In this document: positions 23,082 to 30,915 of the stretch, piece by piece
Numbering within the stretch: the first letter of the stretch is position 1
Layout of the letters: each line of letters starts with the position of its first letter
NCBI GenBank assembly: GCA_021776735.1
Contig: JAJFFH010000035.1
Coordinates: 1 to 37,633 of the forward strand
Source of the DNA: Planctomycetota bacterium
Lineage (GTDB): Bacteria > Planctomycetota > PLA2
Reading direction: 5' to 3'
DNA length: 37,633 nt
Translations under genes and position numbers: made by a program
The notes under the pieces: model-generated
What the model was told of the DNA's origin: nothing
Seen by the model: the letters and a program-made list of their open reading frames with translations, nothing else
Database searches by the model: none

Positions 23082-24200
23082 GTGTATCTCTTGTGCGCTG
23101 TGAAGAAGTGGGGCCGCGTCCTTTTCCTCCTCGGCCTTCTCGTCGTGTTCCTCGTCGCCATCAAGCTGATGGGGTCGTCGTTCAAGCTGCTGGGGGAGGA
23201 TACGGCGGAGAGTCTCTTCAGGGGAATCTCGAACCCCTTCGCCGGGCTGGCGGTCGGAATCCTCGCGACGGTGCTCGTGCAGTCGTCGTCGGTGACCACG
23301 TCGGCGGTCGTCGGGATGGTGAGCGGCGGGATGCCCGTGGGCGTTGCCGTGCCCGTGATCATGGGCGCCAATATCGGCACGTCGGTCACGAACACGCTCG
23401 TGTCGATGGGGCACATCACGAGTGGCGCGGAGTTCCGGCGCGCGTTCGCCGGGGCCACGATGCATGATTTCTTCAACCTGATGGCGGTGGCGATCCTGCT
23501 GCCGATCGAGATGCTGACCGGCGTTCTGCAAAAGAGCGCGACGTGGCTGACCGGCGTGATCGGATTCGGCGGCGTGGCCTACAAGAGCCCGATCAAGGCC
23601 TTCATCGGAACCCTGGCGAAGGGACCGATCCGCCTCGTCACGGACGTGCTCGATCTTTCGGGTTGGGCGGCTTCCGCGGTTCTGCTGGCGCTGGCGCTGG
23701 CGCTGATCATCATCTCGCTGGTCGCTATCACCAAGACCATGCGGGCGTTGATGGCCGGGCGGCTCGAGCGCGCGCTCAACAACGTGCTCGGCAAGAGCGG
23801 TCTGCTCGGGATGGGCGTCGGCGTCGTGATTACGATTGCGGTCCAGTCGTCGAGTATTACGACGTCGCTCCTCGTGCCGCTCATCGGCGCGGGCATTCTG
23901 GCGATCGAGGTCGCGTTCCCGATCACGTTGGGCGCGAACATCGGCACGACCATCACCGCGATGCTCGCCGCGCTCGCGTCGGACAAATCCGGTGGCCTCA
24001 CGATCGCGCTCGTGCATCTCCTGTTCAACCTGACCGGGATCGGCCTCTTGTACCCCGTGACGCGGATTCGGCGCATTCCGGTGCAATTGGCCGAGGCCCT
24101 CGCGTGGCGGGCCCAGAAAAACAAGCTCTGGATTCTGGTCTACATTGGTGGGGTGTTTGTCTTGATCCCGCTCCTCGGTATTTTGCTGTTCCGGTCGTGA
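23082..24200 (+). CDS. Na+/phosphate symporter (NptA/PNaS family)
   Basis: 372 residues from GTG (an in-frame GTG at 23100 is also possible). The protein imports phosphate with sodium. The two inverted halves carry the family signature VQSSSVTTSAVVG and VQSSSITTSLLVP, each followed by GANIGTS or GANIGTTITA. About eight membrane helices are visible. Many bacterial members carry a fused C-terminal PhoU domain; here it is absent and a separate PhoU-like gene starts 18 nt downstream. A hairpin pair lies in the leader. Confidence 0.9.
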   Translation: MYLLCAVKKWGRVLFLLGLLVVFLVAIKLMGSSFKLLGEDTAESLFRGISNPFAGLAVGILATVLVQSSSVTTSAVVGMVSGGMPVGVAVPVIMGANIGTSVTNTLVSMGHITSGAEFRRAFAGATMHDFFNLMAVAILLPIEMLTGVLQKSATWLTGVIGFGGVAYKSPIKAFIGTLAKGPIRLVTDVLDLSGWAASAVLLALALALIIISLVAITKTMRALMAGRLERALNNVLGKSGLLGMGVGVVITIAVQSSSITTSLLVPLIGAGILAIEVAFPITLGANIGTTITAMLAALASDKSGGLTIALVHLLFNLTGIGLLYPVTRIRRIPVQLAEALAWRAQKNKLWILVYIGGVFVLIPLLGILLFRS

Positions 24201-24218
24201 GAAAGTAGGGCAGAGACG

Positions 24219-24890
24219 ATGTGGAAATGGCTGAACCGCGCAAACCCCGAACCGTCGTTCGGCGAGTTCCGACGCAAGTTCGACCAGATGCTGGGGCACG
24301 GGCGGCACGTGTTCGACCTTGCGTCGAACGCCATCCTCGGCGGCGCCGACCCGGACGTGATCCGGGATGACTTGTTTCGCACGGACAAAAAGATTAACAA
24401 GCTTGAGCGGCTGATTCGTCGCGAGATCGTCGTGCACGCGACGGTGCACGGCACGTCGCAGTTGCCGTCCTGTCTCGTGATGATGAGCATCGTCAAGGAC
24501 GCCGAACGAGTCGGCGACTATGCCAAGAACATGTTCGACATCGCCGCGCAGACGGCCAAGAAGAGGGACGACATCCACGCCGATCTCGTGAAGCTGAAGG
24601 CGGCGGTGTCGGCGCTGCTGGCGGAGGCGCGCGATCTCTACGGCTCGCAGGAGGAGGCGGGTGCACGTGATTTCTGCCTGCGCGCGGACAAGCTCACGGA
24701 CCACTGCGACCAGCAGGTGAACCGGATGGTCGGGACCGAGCCGGGAACGAGCCAGCCCGCGCTCTCGGCGTTGGCGTACCGTTATCACAAGCGGGTGATG
24801 GCCCACCTGCAAAACATCGTGACCTCCATCTTCATGCCCGTGGACCAGCTTGACTACTTCGACGAGGACAAAGCCTCCCGAGACTCGTAG
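24219..24890 (+). CDS. PhoU-like phosphate regulator
   Basis: 223 residues, all helical. The PhoU motif K-D-A-E-R-V-G-D is clear at MMSIVKDAERVGDYAKNMF (about residues 87-105) with a second, weaker metal-site region later (DKLTDHCDQQVNRM). In Na/Pi systems such a protein controls the transporter; here it is probably the partner of the upstream symporter. It follows that gene by 18 nt and should be co-transcribed. It is cytosolic. Confidence 0.85.
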   Translation: MWKWLNRANPEPSFGEFRRKFDQMLGHGRHVFDLASNAILGGADPDVIRDDLFRTDKKINKLERLIRREIVVHATVHGTSQLPSCLVMMSIVKDAERVGDYAKNMFDIAAQTAKKRDDIHADLVKLKAAVSALLAEARDLYGSQEEAGARDFCLRADKLTDHCDQQVNRMVGTEPGTSQPALSALAYRYHKRVMAHLQNIVTSIFMPVDQLDYFDEDKASRDS

Positions 24891-25002
24891 TAGGGGGCCA
24901 TTCGAGAATGGGGGCCGTGACCAGCCACCCCGCCGGCAAGACCGGGGTCCGGTGGTCCGCGGTCCGCAGCGTCCGCGAGCAGGAGGCCCGCCCCGCCAAC
25001 TA

Positions 25003-25027
25003 CGAAATCCGCCGCAGCCGGATTTCG
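25003..25027. promoter_or_regulatory. Start-proximal hairpin CGAAATCCG...CGGATTTCG
   Basis: CGAAATCCG (25003-25011) and CGGATTTCG (25019-25027) form a perfect 9-bp stem with a 7-nt loop, 17 nt before the next start codon. It belongs with the hairpins at 7139, 23044 and 2961 in sequence (CTAnCGAAA...TTTCGAG). It overlaps the position of a -35 box for the TACAAT that follows. Confidence 0.55.
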
Positions 25028-25032
25028 AGCGT

Positions 25033-25038
25033 TACAAT
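25033..25038 (+). promoter_or_regulatory. -10 box TACAAT, leaderless start
   Basis: TACAAT is 6 nt before the ATG at 25045, with TCCGGC between. There is no Shine-Dalgarno. Confidence 0.5.
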
Positions 25039-25044
25039 TCCGGC

Positions 25045-26385
25045 ATGCGAATCTGTGCGGTGATCGGACTCCTCTTCCTTGTCGTGGCCCCGGCCCTTGC
25101 CGCGCCGCACATGATGCCGGCGGGCGATGCGCTGGATAAGAAGACCTGCCAGAAGCTCGTGGACGATCTGCGGACCCGGATCGAGTTCCACACCAACATC
25201 AAGTTCCGTCGGCACGTGGAGTGCGGCGTGGAGACCCGGGCCCGCTGGAATCAAAAGCTGAAGGCCGGCGGTTTCGGCGGCCGAATGGCTCGCAGCGGCC
25301 TTGCGTACTACAACCTCGTGTCGAACCGGATCATGGTGGTCCCGTGGACGATCGGCGGGTACCTCCGCCCAAAGCCGATCATGCGCACGAAGGACGAGTG
25401 GATTGCGAGCCTTGAGTCGATCTTGCTGCACGAGCTCACGCACGCGCTGCACAACCAGAACTTCTACATCCTGCTCGGGGGCGCGCGCCAGGCGTCGCTC
25501 AAGACCGGCGGGCTCACCGAAGAGGAACTTGACGTTTCGACGGTGGAGTTCCTGCTGTCCGAGGGGCTGGCCGAGTTTGTCGCGGACCGGGCCACCTCGC
25601 CGTTGGGGCGCCAGAGCCTGCTGCGACATCCGGAGCGCGAGATCGACGGCGTGCAGACTCTCATGAGGCGCTACAAGCCGGACGGCAAGCGGCCGTACCG
25701 TGTCATCCTGTCCGCGACCGGCTACCAGGATGGTCTCAACCTGCTCAACCAGTTGAGTCTCAAGTCGGGGGCGCGCTCCGTCCGGGGCGTTGTCTACCGT
25801 CCGCCGCCCCGGGTCCTCTTCTTTCAGCCGGAGATTCTCGGCACCGTGAACGTGGACGCTCCGCCCAACCCCGATGATATTCTCGGCGTTCTCGCACCCG
25901 CCGTGCTCGATGGCGGCGAACTCTTTCTCGCCACCAATCCCGGGACCGGGCGCTTTTTCGAGCGCGCGCGCACCGGCGGGAGCCGGTCGCGGGCCAAGGG
26001 CTGTTTGGTCGGCTACTACACCGAACTCGACGGCGGACGGAAGCGCTACGGCTTTTTCGTCGCTGACCCGGACCGGCCCGGCAACTGGATCCAGGACCAG
26101 GCCGACTCGCTCAAGGAGTTGGGCCAGTTAAAATCGAAGACCGTGCCTTTGCCGCTCCAGGGCGGCGCCAAGGCGCGGCTCATCGTCGTCGATGGCGGAG
26201 AGGGCATCGGACGCTATGTCTGGGCGGAGGCGGCCAATCTCGTCGTCGTGGCCCACGAGGAGAAGCCCACGGCCCTGCTGGAACGGCGGGTTCTCGTCGC
26301 GCTCTCGTCGCTGTACATCAAGCGGCCGACCCCGAAGCTGTACGACGAAGCCCTGAAAAAGGCCAAGGCGAAGCTGGCCGGATAG
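25045..26385 (+). CDS. Secreted zinc metalloprotease-like protein
   Basis: 446 residues from ATG 25045, with a Sec signal (AVIGLLFLVVAPALAA). A HELTH zinc motif sits at residues 129-133 (ILLHELTHALHNQ), followed by SEGLAEFVADRA (about 172-182), where Glu173 or Glu177 could be the third ligand, a gluzincin arrangement. Before it lies YYNLVSNRIMVVP, typical of the strand that borders such active sites. The C-terminal half (about 250-446) is beta-rich and unrecognised. It probably acts in the periplasm or outside the cell. It is not one of the named thermolysin or M48 families as far as I can tell. Confidence 0.75.
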   Translation: MRICAVIGLLFLVVAPALAAPHMMPAGDALDKKTCQKLVDDLRTRIEFHTNIKFRRHVECGVETRARWNQKLKAGGFGGRMARSGLAYYNLVSNRIMVVPWTIGGYLRPKPIMRTKDEWIASLESILLHELTHALHNQNFYILLGGARQASLKTGGLTEEELDVSTVEFLLSEGLAEFVADRATSPLGRQSLLRHPEREIDGVQTLMRRYKPDGKRPYRVILSATGYQDGLNLLNQLSLKSGARSVRGVVYRPPPRVLFFQPEILGTVNVDAPPNPDDILGVLAPAVLDGGELFLATNPGTGRFFERARTGGSRSRAKGCLVGYYTELDGGRKRYGFFVADPDRPGNWIQDQADSLKELGQLKSKTVPLPLQGGAKARLIVVDGGEGIGRYVWAEAANLVVVAHEEKPTALLERRVLVALSSLYIKRPTPKLYDEALKKAKAKLAG

Positions 26386-26428
26386 TCCGGATACCGTTTG
26401 AGGCGGGAAATTGGGGGGCGGGGGGCGC

Positions 26429-26434
26429 TACAAT
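26429..26434 (+). promoter_or_regulatory. -10 box TACAAT, leaderless start
   Basis: TACAAT is 8 nt before the ATG at 26443 with CCCGCACG between and no Shine-Dalgarno. It is nearly identical in layout to the box at 8066. Confidence 0.5.
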
Positions 26435-26442
26435 CCCGCACG

Positions 26443-26997
26443 ATGGCCGCAAAGCGAAAGGTCGCCAAGAAACCGTCCCGTTCTGCCAAGAACACTCGTT
26501 CTGCAAAGAAGGGGGCGGCCCAAAAGCCGGCTGCCAAGAAGCCGGCTGCCAAGAAGGCCGCGAAGAAGACTGCCAAGAAGCCGGTCGCGAAGAAAACAAA
26601 GGCACCTGCCAAGAAGGCAGCCAAGAAGAAGGTGTCCGCCAAGAAGGCCCCGGCGAAGAAGACTGCCAAGAAGGCGCCCGCGAAAAAGATCGCCAAGAAG
26701 GCGCCTGCGAAGAAAGCTGTCAAGAAGCCGGTCGCCAAGAAGGCGGTCGCGAAGACTACCGCGAAGAAGGTGGCGAAGAAGACGGTCAAGAAGAAGCGGA
26801 AGACCCGCAAGAAGGCCGCCGCCGCGCCGCCGGTGCGGATGAAAAAGATCTGGGTCGTGAAGGACTACACGGGAAAGGTTCAAAAGATGTTCCCGTACTC
26901 CGAGCGCGCTGCGGCCGAGGCGCAAGCCGAGAAGCTCCGCAAGTCGAAGAAAAAAGAGTTCTACGTCCAGGGCGAAGCGGTCCCGCTCGAGGTCTGA
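26443..26997 (+). CDS. Histone H1-like lysine/alanine/proline-rich protein
   Basis: 184 residues. Residues 1-130 are an almost pure array of K-K-A/P-A units ([26 protein letters not shown]), like eukaryotic H1 tails and bacterial AlgP/Hc1-like proteins, and should bind DNA or RNA without order. The last 55 residues ([30 protein letters not shown]) form a compact beta-helix-type domain that is not repeated. It likely binds the nucleoid. The repeat is maintained with varied codons, which is evidence that it is a real protein. It converges with the next gene (stop to stop). Confidence 0.85.
   Translation: MAAKRKVAKKPSRSAKNTRSAKKGAAQKPAAKKPAAKKAAKKTAKKPVAKKTKAPAKKAAKKKVSAKKAPAKKTAKKAPAKKIAKKAPAKKAVKKPVAKKAVAKTTAKKVAKKTVKKKRKTRKKAAAAPPVRMKKIWVVKDYTGKVQKMFPYSERAAAEAQAEKLRKSKKKEFYVQGEAVPLEV
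26520..26815 (+). repeat. Intragenic AAGAAG-GCC repeat of the H1-like gene
   Basis: Tandem units such as GCCAAGAAGGC with varied third positions encode K-K-A/P-A. Such arrays expand and contract easily, so the length may differ between strains. Confidence 0.8.
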
Positions 26998-29658
26998 CTA
27001 CCGGTCTGGGTTCGGCGGGCGGTCTGGGTTCGGGGCGCGGCTTGGGATCCGGGTGAGGCTGATGGAGTCGCCGGACTTCAGGCCCGCCATGTCGTGTTGC
27101 AGCGCGTGCGTGATGTGTCGCCAGCGCTCTTTGCGCGGGAGGCGATTGTCGCCTGCGAAGACGGAGAGACTTGAGATCTCCGGCACGATCGGCGGCGTTT
27201 GGATCCAGCCTTCGCTGTCCGCCGTGGACCGTGGCGATCCGCTGGGAGTCAAGAACCGGGCGACGGCGCCCGCGGCCGGTGTGCTATCGGGAAACACCAA
27301 CCGCAGGCGCAAGACGACGGGGTCGGCCAGCCGGACCGTGATGCGGTGGTCGCCGTGGGTCTTCACATCCCTCAGTTCGACAGCCGCCCCTCGCGCCCGG
27401 TGCGTCACGACAATCCGACGGACGCCGCGATCCGCGTAGACGGCGTGTCCCTGAGTATCCGTGAACGTTCCCGGATTTCCGACGCGCGCTCCCGCGACCG
27501 GGGCACCGTCGGAATCCACAACACGCAGGGTCACCAACGGCAGCGATGATCGGGGCGGCATCTTGAGGATCCTGCCTTCGGCGCGGGCGCGGTCGTAGGC
27601 GGCCCGGGTCAGCGTGAGACTGTGGCCCCAAGCGGAGACCCGCACCCGTGAGAAGTCGTGCGGGGCGTTCCGATCCGGAAACAGCTGGAGGACGGTTCGG
27701 CCGTCGGCCAATCGGATGCGGGCCGGCGCCGCGGAGTCTCCGAACTCTTTGGATCCTCCCTGAAGTGCGGTCCGGACGTAGGCAAAGGTCCTGGCCCGCT
27801 GGATATCGATCAGCAGGGGGCGCTTCGCCGGCGGCGGCGGAGGTTGCAGCGCCAAGGGTGGCAGTTCGGCGTTGTCCAGGGCCCGACGCGCGGTGCTCTC
27901 GACGAAACGCCCGGAGACGGCCGCGAATCCGGCGCGCGTATCGACCGCGCGCACGTGGGCCTCCACAAACGCGCCTTCGCGCGGCAACGACGCGAGGATG
28001 CGCCAGTGCATCAAACCGCTGCCCGGCGTCGTCCCGACGAGTTCCACATGGGGTACCGGCTCGCCGTACGACTGCCACGTCCCCTTCAGGGTTACGAACA
28101 CGCCGGGTGCCGGCGTCTTGCCATCCGCTTCCAGGATCCGCAGCCGTACCGACGCCGTGGATTCGTTGCCAACATCGACTTCGTAGACGTCGGTCGCCAG
28201 GGCCTCGCTCCAGCCGAGCCGCATCCAGATCCGCTCGCCACCGCGACCGTCCGCGAACGAGCACATCGGAGTGTCGATCCACGACGGCCAGTACGGCGAG
28301 ACGATGCCGTCCGAGTCCGTGCGCCCCGTCCACATGGGCTCCCCACCCGGCCCGTAGCGATACAGCGAAAACGTGGCGTCTGGTACCGGCGTCCCGTCGC
28401 GCACGAATCGGATCCGCGCACGGCCATCGAACTCGACCACCAGTCGGTGCGCGAGCTGAAATCCCGAGGGCCGCGCATAGAACGGTCCGGCCCATTGCTG
28501 GTTCCAGCACACATACAGCAGGTGCCCGCGCAGGTACCCATCACGATCGACATGCGTCGAAAACGTCTGCTGAAGGTCGAACCGAAACAAGCCGTTCTCG
28601 TCCGTGCGTGTCGCGTGATCGACATCGAAGTGGACGACGGCGCCCGCAAGCGGCTTGCCGTTTCCACCGACGAGCCGGCCGCCATACGACGCCGCCGGCG
28701 CCATCTTGATCCGTCCCAGATCGGCACGCGGGTCCGGCAACGGGAACGCGCGCGGAGCGACGCCCGGTCCACGCAACTCAAGCCGGTGCGCGCCCTCGCC
28801 GCGCGGATAGGACAGGATGAACGGTCCATCCCGCAAGAAAAGCTGCACGACGGCGATATCGCCGTCATAGAGCTGTGCTCGGATGCCCTCTTCCGGGAGA
28901 TGGTCCGGGGCGAGCGTTCCGGCAACCTCGGCCGCACCCGGACGCGCGTCGTGCAGACCGATTGCGGGCTCGACCGCTGCGCGACCGCGCGCGGTACTGT
29001 TGCTCGGCGCGCTTCGAGCGGATGCGGTCTCGGTCCGCAGCGCGCCGTGGACGGCGACCAGCGTCAGGGCGCCGCACACAACAGCGGCGATCGCCGCCGC
29101 TTTCCCGGCCAGCGACCAGCGGCCGGCGGTCACGAGGGCGGCCAGGCCCGCACGCCAGTCGCTGCGGTGGTGGGCGAGGGCGCCGCGCAACTGCGCGAGT
29201 GCGCGGCGGTGTTGGGTGCGTACCGTGTTTACGGGAACGCCGAGGCGGCGCGCGACCTCGCGCGGCGGGAGGTTCTCGTAGTAGCGCAGCAAGATGACAC
29301 CGCGGTACGGTTCGGGGAGCTCGAGGACCGCGTCGATGACTGCGCGGCCCCATTCGAGCGTGGCCGCCAGATCGGCGGTGGCGCGAGTGCCTTCGGGCCG
29401 CGCCACCACGCATTCGCGGCGGCGTCGAGCCGCGCGAGTGCGCAGCCGCTGGATCGAGATGTTTCTGGCCACGCGGCCGAGCCACGCCTTGAGGCGATCC
29501 TCCGGCGGCGGCGTGGCCAGCGCGGCGTAAAACGTCTCCTGGACAACATCGTCCAGATCCGCTTCGCCGGCCGTTCCGGGGCCGCGAAGAAGCCGCCGGG
29601 CCACCGCCCGAACGAAGTCGCGGTGCTGGAGCAGAAGCGCTGCGTCAGGGGGCATCAC
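26998..29658 (-). CDS. ECF sigma factor fused to a membrane anchor and large exported domain
   Basis: 886 residues. Residues 10-80 are sigma region 2 (DLDDVVQETFYAAL, then DRLKAWLGRVARNISIQRLR) and 105-165 are region 4 (LPEPYRGVILLRYYENLPPREVARRLGVPVNTVRTQHRRAL). A single membrane helix follows at about 185-207 (AGKAAAIAAVVCGALTLVAV), then roughly 680 residues that must face outward. That part holds carboxypeptidase-regulatory/Ig-like repeats (GRLVGGNGKPLAGAVVHFD, LRVVDSDGAPVAGARVGNPG). So a DNA-binding sigma module and a sensor are one chain, with no separate anti-sigma next to it. Long C-terminal extensions on ECF sigmas are known in Planctomycetota. Release would need proteolysis. The start is GTG 29658 or the adjacent ATG 29655, behind GAGGGG. 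Confidence 0.85.
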   Translation of the reverse strand: MMPPDAALLLQHRDFVRAVARRLLRGPGTAGEADLDDVVQETFYAALATPPPEDRLKAWLGRVARNISIQRLRTRAARRRRECVVARPEGTRATADLAATLEWGRAVIDAVLELPEPYRGVILLRYYENLPPREVARRLGVPVNTVRTQHRRALAQLRGALAHHRSDWRAGLAALVTAGRWSLAGKAAAIAAVVCGALTLVAVHGALRTETASARSAPSNSTARGRAAVEPAIGLHDARPGAAEVAGTLAPDHLPEEGIRAQLYDGDIAVVQLFLRDGPFILSYPRGEGAHRLELRGPGVAPRAFPLPDPRADLGRIKMAPAASYGGRLVGGNGKPLAGAVVHFDVDHATRTDENGLFRFDLQQTFSTHVDRDGYLRGHLLYVCWNQQWAGPFYARPSGFQLAHRLVVEFDGRARIRFVRDGTPVPDATFSLYRYGPGGEPMWTGRTDSDGIVSPYWPSWIDTPMCSFADGRGGERIWMRLGWSEALATDVYEVDVGNESTASVRLRILEADGKTPAPGVFVTLKGTWQSYGEPVPHVELVGTTPGSGLMHWRILASLPREGAFVEAHVRAVDTRAGFAAVSGRFVESTARRALDNAELPPLALQPPPPPAKRPLLIDIQRARTFAYVRTALQGGSKEFGDSAAPARIRLADGRTVLQLFPDRNAPHDFSRVRVSAWGHSLTLTRAAYDRARAEGRILKMPPRSSLPLVTLRVVDSDGAPVAGARVGNPGTFTDTQGHAVYADRGVRRIVVTHRARGAAVELRDVKTHGDHRITVRLADPVVLRLRLVFPDSTPAAGAVARFLTPSGSPRSTADSEGWIQTPPIVPEISSLSVFAGDNRLPRKERWRHITHALQHDMAGLKSGDSISLTRIPSRAPNPDRPPNPDR
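28849..28866. repeat. 18-bp palindrome from two 12-mer halves
   Basis: GACGGCGATATCGCCGTC is a perfect palindrome inside the ECF-fusion gene, read as YDGDIAV. Each half matches the last nine bases of the dispersed 12-mer, arranged head to head. It may be coincidental since the coding sequence explains it. Confidence 0.4.
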
Positions 29659-29710
29659 CCCTCAATCGTCGCGAGGCCGTGAATCGATTCGGAATCGGGC
29701 CAGGCGCGGG

Positions 29711-30130
29711 CTAGAACGTCGTGCCGCCCTCGACCATTCTGCCGTATTCGTCATCGACCGGCTCCCACAGCTCGATCCGGCGTCCGTCGGGATCGACGAT
29801 GTGGGCGAACTTGCCGTACTCGAATCCCTCGATCTCCTTGGCGATTTCGACACCCTCACCGCGCAGGATTTCGATCAACGCGGCGAGGTCCGCGACGCGG
29901 TAATTCACCATGTGATCCTGGCCCGAGGCGCCGAAATAGTCGGTGTCTTTCGGAAACGGACTCCACGCGGTAAAGCCCGGCTGTTTGCCGTCCGGGGCCT
30001 GGCGCCACTCGAAGCTGGTGCCGTATTGGGGATCCATGTTGAGGCCGAGATGACGGCCATACCACGCCCGGGTGGCGTCGGCATCCTGGCAGCGAAAGAA
30101 CACGCCGCCGATTCCTGTCACGCGTTTCAT
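29711..30130 (-). CDS. VOC / glyoxalase-like protein
   Basis: 139 residues from ATG 30130. The VOC beta-alpha-beta pattern is visible: IGGVFFRCQDADATRAWYGRHLGL, then a middle part with FGASGQDHMVNYRVADLAALIEILRG, and the end DPDGRRIELWEP with a Glu at the usual metal-ligand place. A second candidate ligand is His in QDHMVNYRV; the first strand lacks its usual His (GGVFF). It may be a dioxygenase-like, resistance or lyase member of the superfamily; no specific reaction can be given. It is probably cytosolic. It diverges from the gene at 30157, with only 26 nt between the start codons. Confidence 0.8.
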   Translation of the reverse strand: MKRVTGIGGVFFRCQDADATRAWYGRHLGLNMDPQYGTSFEWRQAPDGKQPGFTAWSPFPKDTDYFGASGQDHMVNYRVADLAALIEILRGEGVEIAKEIEGFEYGKFAHIVDPDGRRIELWEPVDDEYGRMVEGGTTF

Positions 30131-30140
30131 GTCTGCGCGG

Positions 30141-30150
30141 AGCGTAGCAT
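30141..30150. promoter_or_regulatory. Overlapping divergent -10 boxes
   Basis: AGCGTAGCAT holds TAGCAT (30145-30150) 6 nt before the GTG at 30157. On the other strand it holds TACGCT (30141-30146), 10 nt before the ATG at 30130. The two boxes share two bases, so only one gene could be transcribed at a time from this site. Confidence 0.4.
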
Positions 30151-30156
30151 GCGGCA

Positions 30157-30903
30157 GTGGAGCCGCGCCCCCCGAATCGCCCCCCGACCGCACCGCCGGC
30201 GGTATCGCAGTCGGATTCCCAATCCCGGCTGGACGCGACGGCATGGGAGCAAATCCTCTCCGCGCGGCTCGAACGGCCCGTGCAGGTCCGGTTTGGTCGC
30301 GCGCGCACGCAGCCGGTGCAGTCGGTGTCTCGTCCCGAGGGTGTCTCGGTCCGTCTTCACGAATTCTTCGCGCAGGCGCCACCCGAGATCGCCGACGCCC
30401 TCGCCGCCTGGTTACGCGCGGGCCGGCGCGCCCGCAATGCCTGCCGACGGCTCGACGCCTGGATCGATGAACGGCTCGCCGCGCTGCCGCCGCCGCGCCC
30501 CCGCGCCCCCCAAATCGAACCCGCGGGTCGGGTCCACGACCTCACCGGCCTCGCGGCGCCGCTCTGGACCGCGGAGTTTGCGGACGACTTCTTCATGCGC
30601 CCGCAGCCGCATCTGACGTGGGGCCGGCGGACGCGAAGCCGCGCGCGCCGCTCGCTGCACCTCGGGAGCTTCACACCGGATCAGGACGTCGTCCGCGTCC
30701 ACTCCGTGCTCGACCACGAGAGCGTGCCCGCCTGGTTCGTCACGTTTCTCTTGTTTCACGAAATTCTGCACGCCGCGGTCGATCCGCGCGGACACGGCCC
30801 CCGGTTTCGAAAACGCGAGCGGGCCTACGCGGACTACGATCGCGCCGTATCGTGGCAGCGCACCCATTTCGGCCGGCTGCTCCGCCGCGCCCGCAGCCTC
30901 TAG
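30157..30903 (+). CDS. SprT-like putative metallopeptidase
   Basis: 248 residues. The C-terminal part carries FLLFHEILHAAVD (HEILH at 201-205) and HGPRFRKRERAY with the third ligand His213, the HExxH...H arrangement of SprT-like proteins. Residues 60-200 contain the family's usual lead-in (LHLGSFTPDQDVVRVHSVLDHESVPAWFVTFLL). The N-terminal 60 residues are proline- and arginine-rich and probably unstructured. There is no signal peptide. Eukaryotic SprT proteins digest DNA-protein crosslinks; a similar role here is inference. The start is GTG with TAGCAT 6 nt upstream, a leaderless layout. Confidence 0.8.
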   Translation: MEPRPPNRPPTAPPAVSQSDSQSRLDATAWEQILSARLERPVQVRFGRARTQPVQSVSRPEGVSVRLHEFFAQAPPEIADALAAWLRAGRRARNACRRLDAWIDERLAALPPPRPRAPQIEPAGRVHDLTGLAAPLWTAEFADDFFMRPQPHLTWGRRTRSRARRSLHLGSFTPDQDVVRVHSVLDHESVPAWFVTFLLFHEILHAAVDPRGHGPRFRKRERAYADYDRAVSWQRTHFGRLLRRARSL

Positions 30904-30915
30904 CCGACCAAACCG

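Noticed and set aside
22947..24812. 621-codon minus-strand frame across the symporter and PhoU genes
   Set aside because: Rich in His, Arg, Gln and Asp as expected for an antisense shadow; both sense genes have strong family motifs.
27658..29682. 674-codon plus-strand frame opposite the ECF-fusion gene
   Set aside because: No recognisable motif and arginine-rich; the sense gene has clear sigma regions.
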